A stretch of 6,444 nt of DNA from an uncultured Oscillibacter sp. (GTDB lineage Bacteria > Bacillota > Clostridia > Oscillospirales > Oscillospiraceae): positions 1-6,444 of the forward strand of contig CAMHBH010000120.1 of the NCBI GenBank assembly GCA_946183175.1, given 5' to 3'. This document shows, one piece after another, positions 6,241-6,444 of this stretch. Position numbers and translations under genes: made by a program. The first letter of the stretch is position 1. Every line of letters begins with the position of its first letter. Under the pieces are notes generated by a model. The model saw nothing but the letters and a program-made list of their open reading frames with translations, was not told the origin of the DNA and ran no database searches.

Positions 6241-6444
6241 AATTATCGGGCATGCCCAAACCGAGGGCCGTCCATACGTTCCGCTTTCCGGCGCTCAACG
6301 GCGGAATCAACCTGCGCGACGCCGAAATCAACCTCAAAGACAACGAATCGCCCGAAATCGTCAACCTCTGGTGGGATGACGGCGTGTTGCAGTCGCGCCC
6401 CGGGGGAGAAGTCGCGACGAACGCCACATACGGCGCGGGTTCCT
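6228..6444 (+). CDS. Phage structural protein, N-terminal fragment
   Basis: The gene starts at ATG 6228, with GGAGG (6217-6221) 6 bases upstream, inside the last codons of the connector gene, and runs off the window after 72 codons. Residues 20-31 (FPALNGGINLRD) and 39-59 ('NESPEIVNLWWDDGVLQSRPG') form a pattern of 'GG(L/I)N', 'NE.p...N.w..dGvL..RPG' that I know from the N-termini of large phage virion proteins encoded after the connector, often with beta-propeller or neck and tail hub roles. Which of these it is cannot be told from the fragment. Codon use is like its neighbours. Confidence 0.75.
   Translation, partial: MAVVKLSGMPKPRAVHTFRFPALNGGINLRDAEINLKDNESPEIVNLWWDDGVLQSRPGGEVATNATYGAGS

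Overview
The window is a virion head-assembly module of a tailed double-stranded DNA phage (Caudoviricetes, HK97-type capsid), either a prophage or a phage contig. All identifiable genes are on the + strand, in the order: putative small terminase (395-679), large terminase (669-2165), a small one-pass membrane protein (2167-2406), portal (2403-4229), scaffold (4245-4901), major capsid protein (4917-5798), head-tail connector-like protein (5818-6240), and the start of a further structural protein that runs off the right edge (6228-6444). Genes overlap by 4 to 13 bases or lie 1 to 19 bases apart, and each has a good Shine-Dalgarno sequence, so they read as one operon.

The first 394 bases hold no convincing gene. 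Bases 1-180 are AT-rich (77 G or C of 180, counted by hand, 43%). Bases 241-360 are about 72% G+C. At the change sits a near-consensus sigma70-type promoter (TTGAAA, 17 bp, TATACT with an extended -10 TG) pointing into the head genes. The inferred untranslated leader of about 180 nt carries two abutting 33-bp repeats, then two back-to-back perfect hairpins. This is the part of the window least explained by standard annotation; it could be a packaging-recognition (pac/cos) region, a leader control element, or a dispersed host repeat.

How the genes work together: the scaffold and portal nucleate a procapsid of the major capsid protein. The terminase pair then recognises phage DNA and pumps it through the portal ring, and the connector and following proteins close the head and join it to the tail. 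No separate prohead protease is visible, and the MCP looks short and without a long N-terminal delta domain, so scaffold removal may not need a dedicated protease encoded here.

Host: the coding genes are GC-rich with strong GC third-position bias, and ribosome binding sites are strong (AAGGAGGT before the MCP). From memory, the MCP, scaffold C-terminus and connector N-terminus resemble proteins of phages and prophages of gut Firmicutes (Clostridia), so a high-GC member of that group is a reasonable but weak guess. Tail type (sipho, myo or podo) cannot be decided. I found no evidence of a novel defence, CRISPR or RNA-based system; the interesting items are regulatory or structural DNA elements and one lineage-specific small gene.
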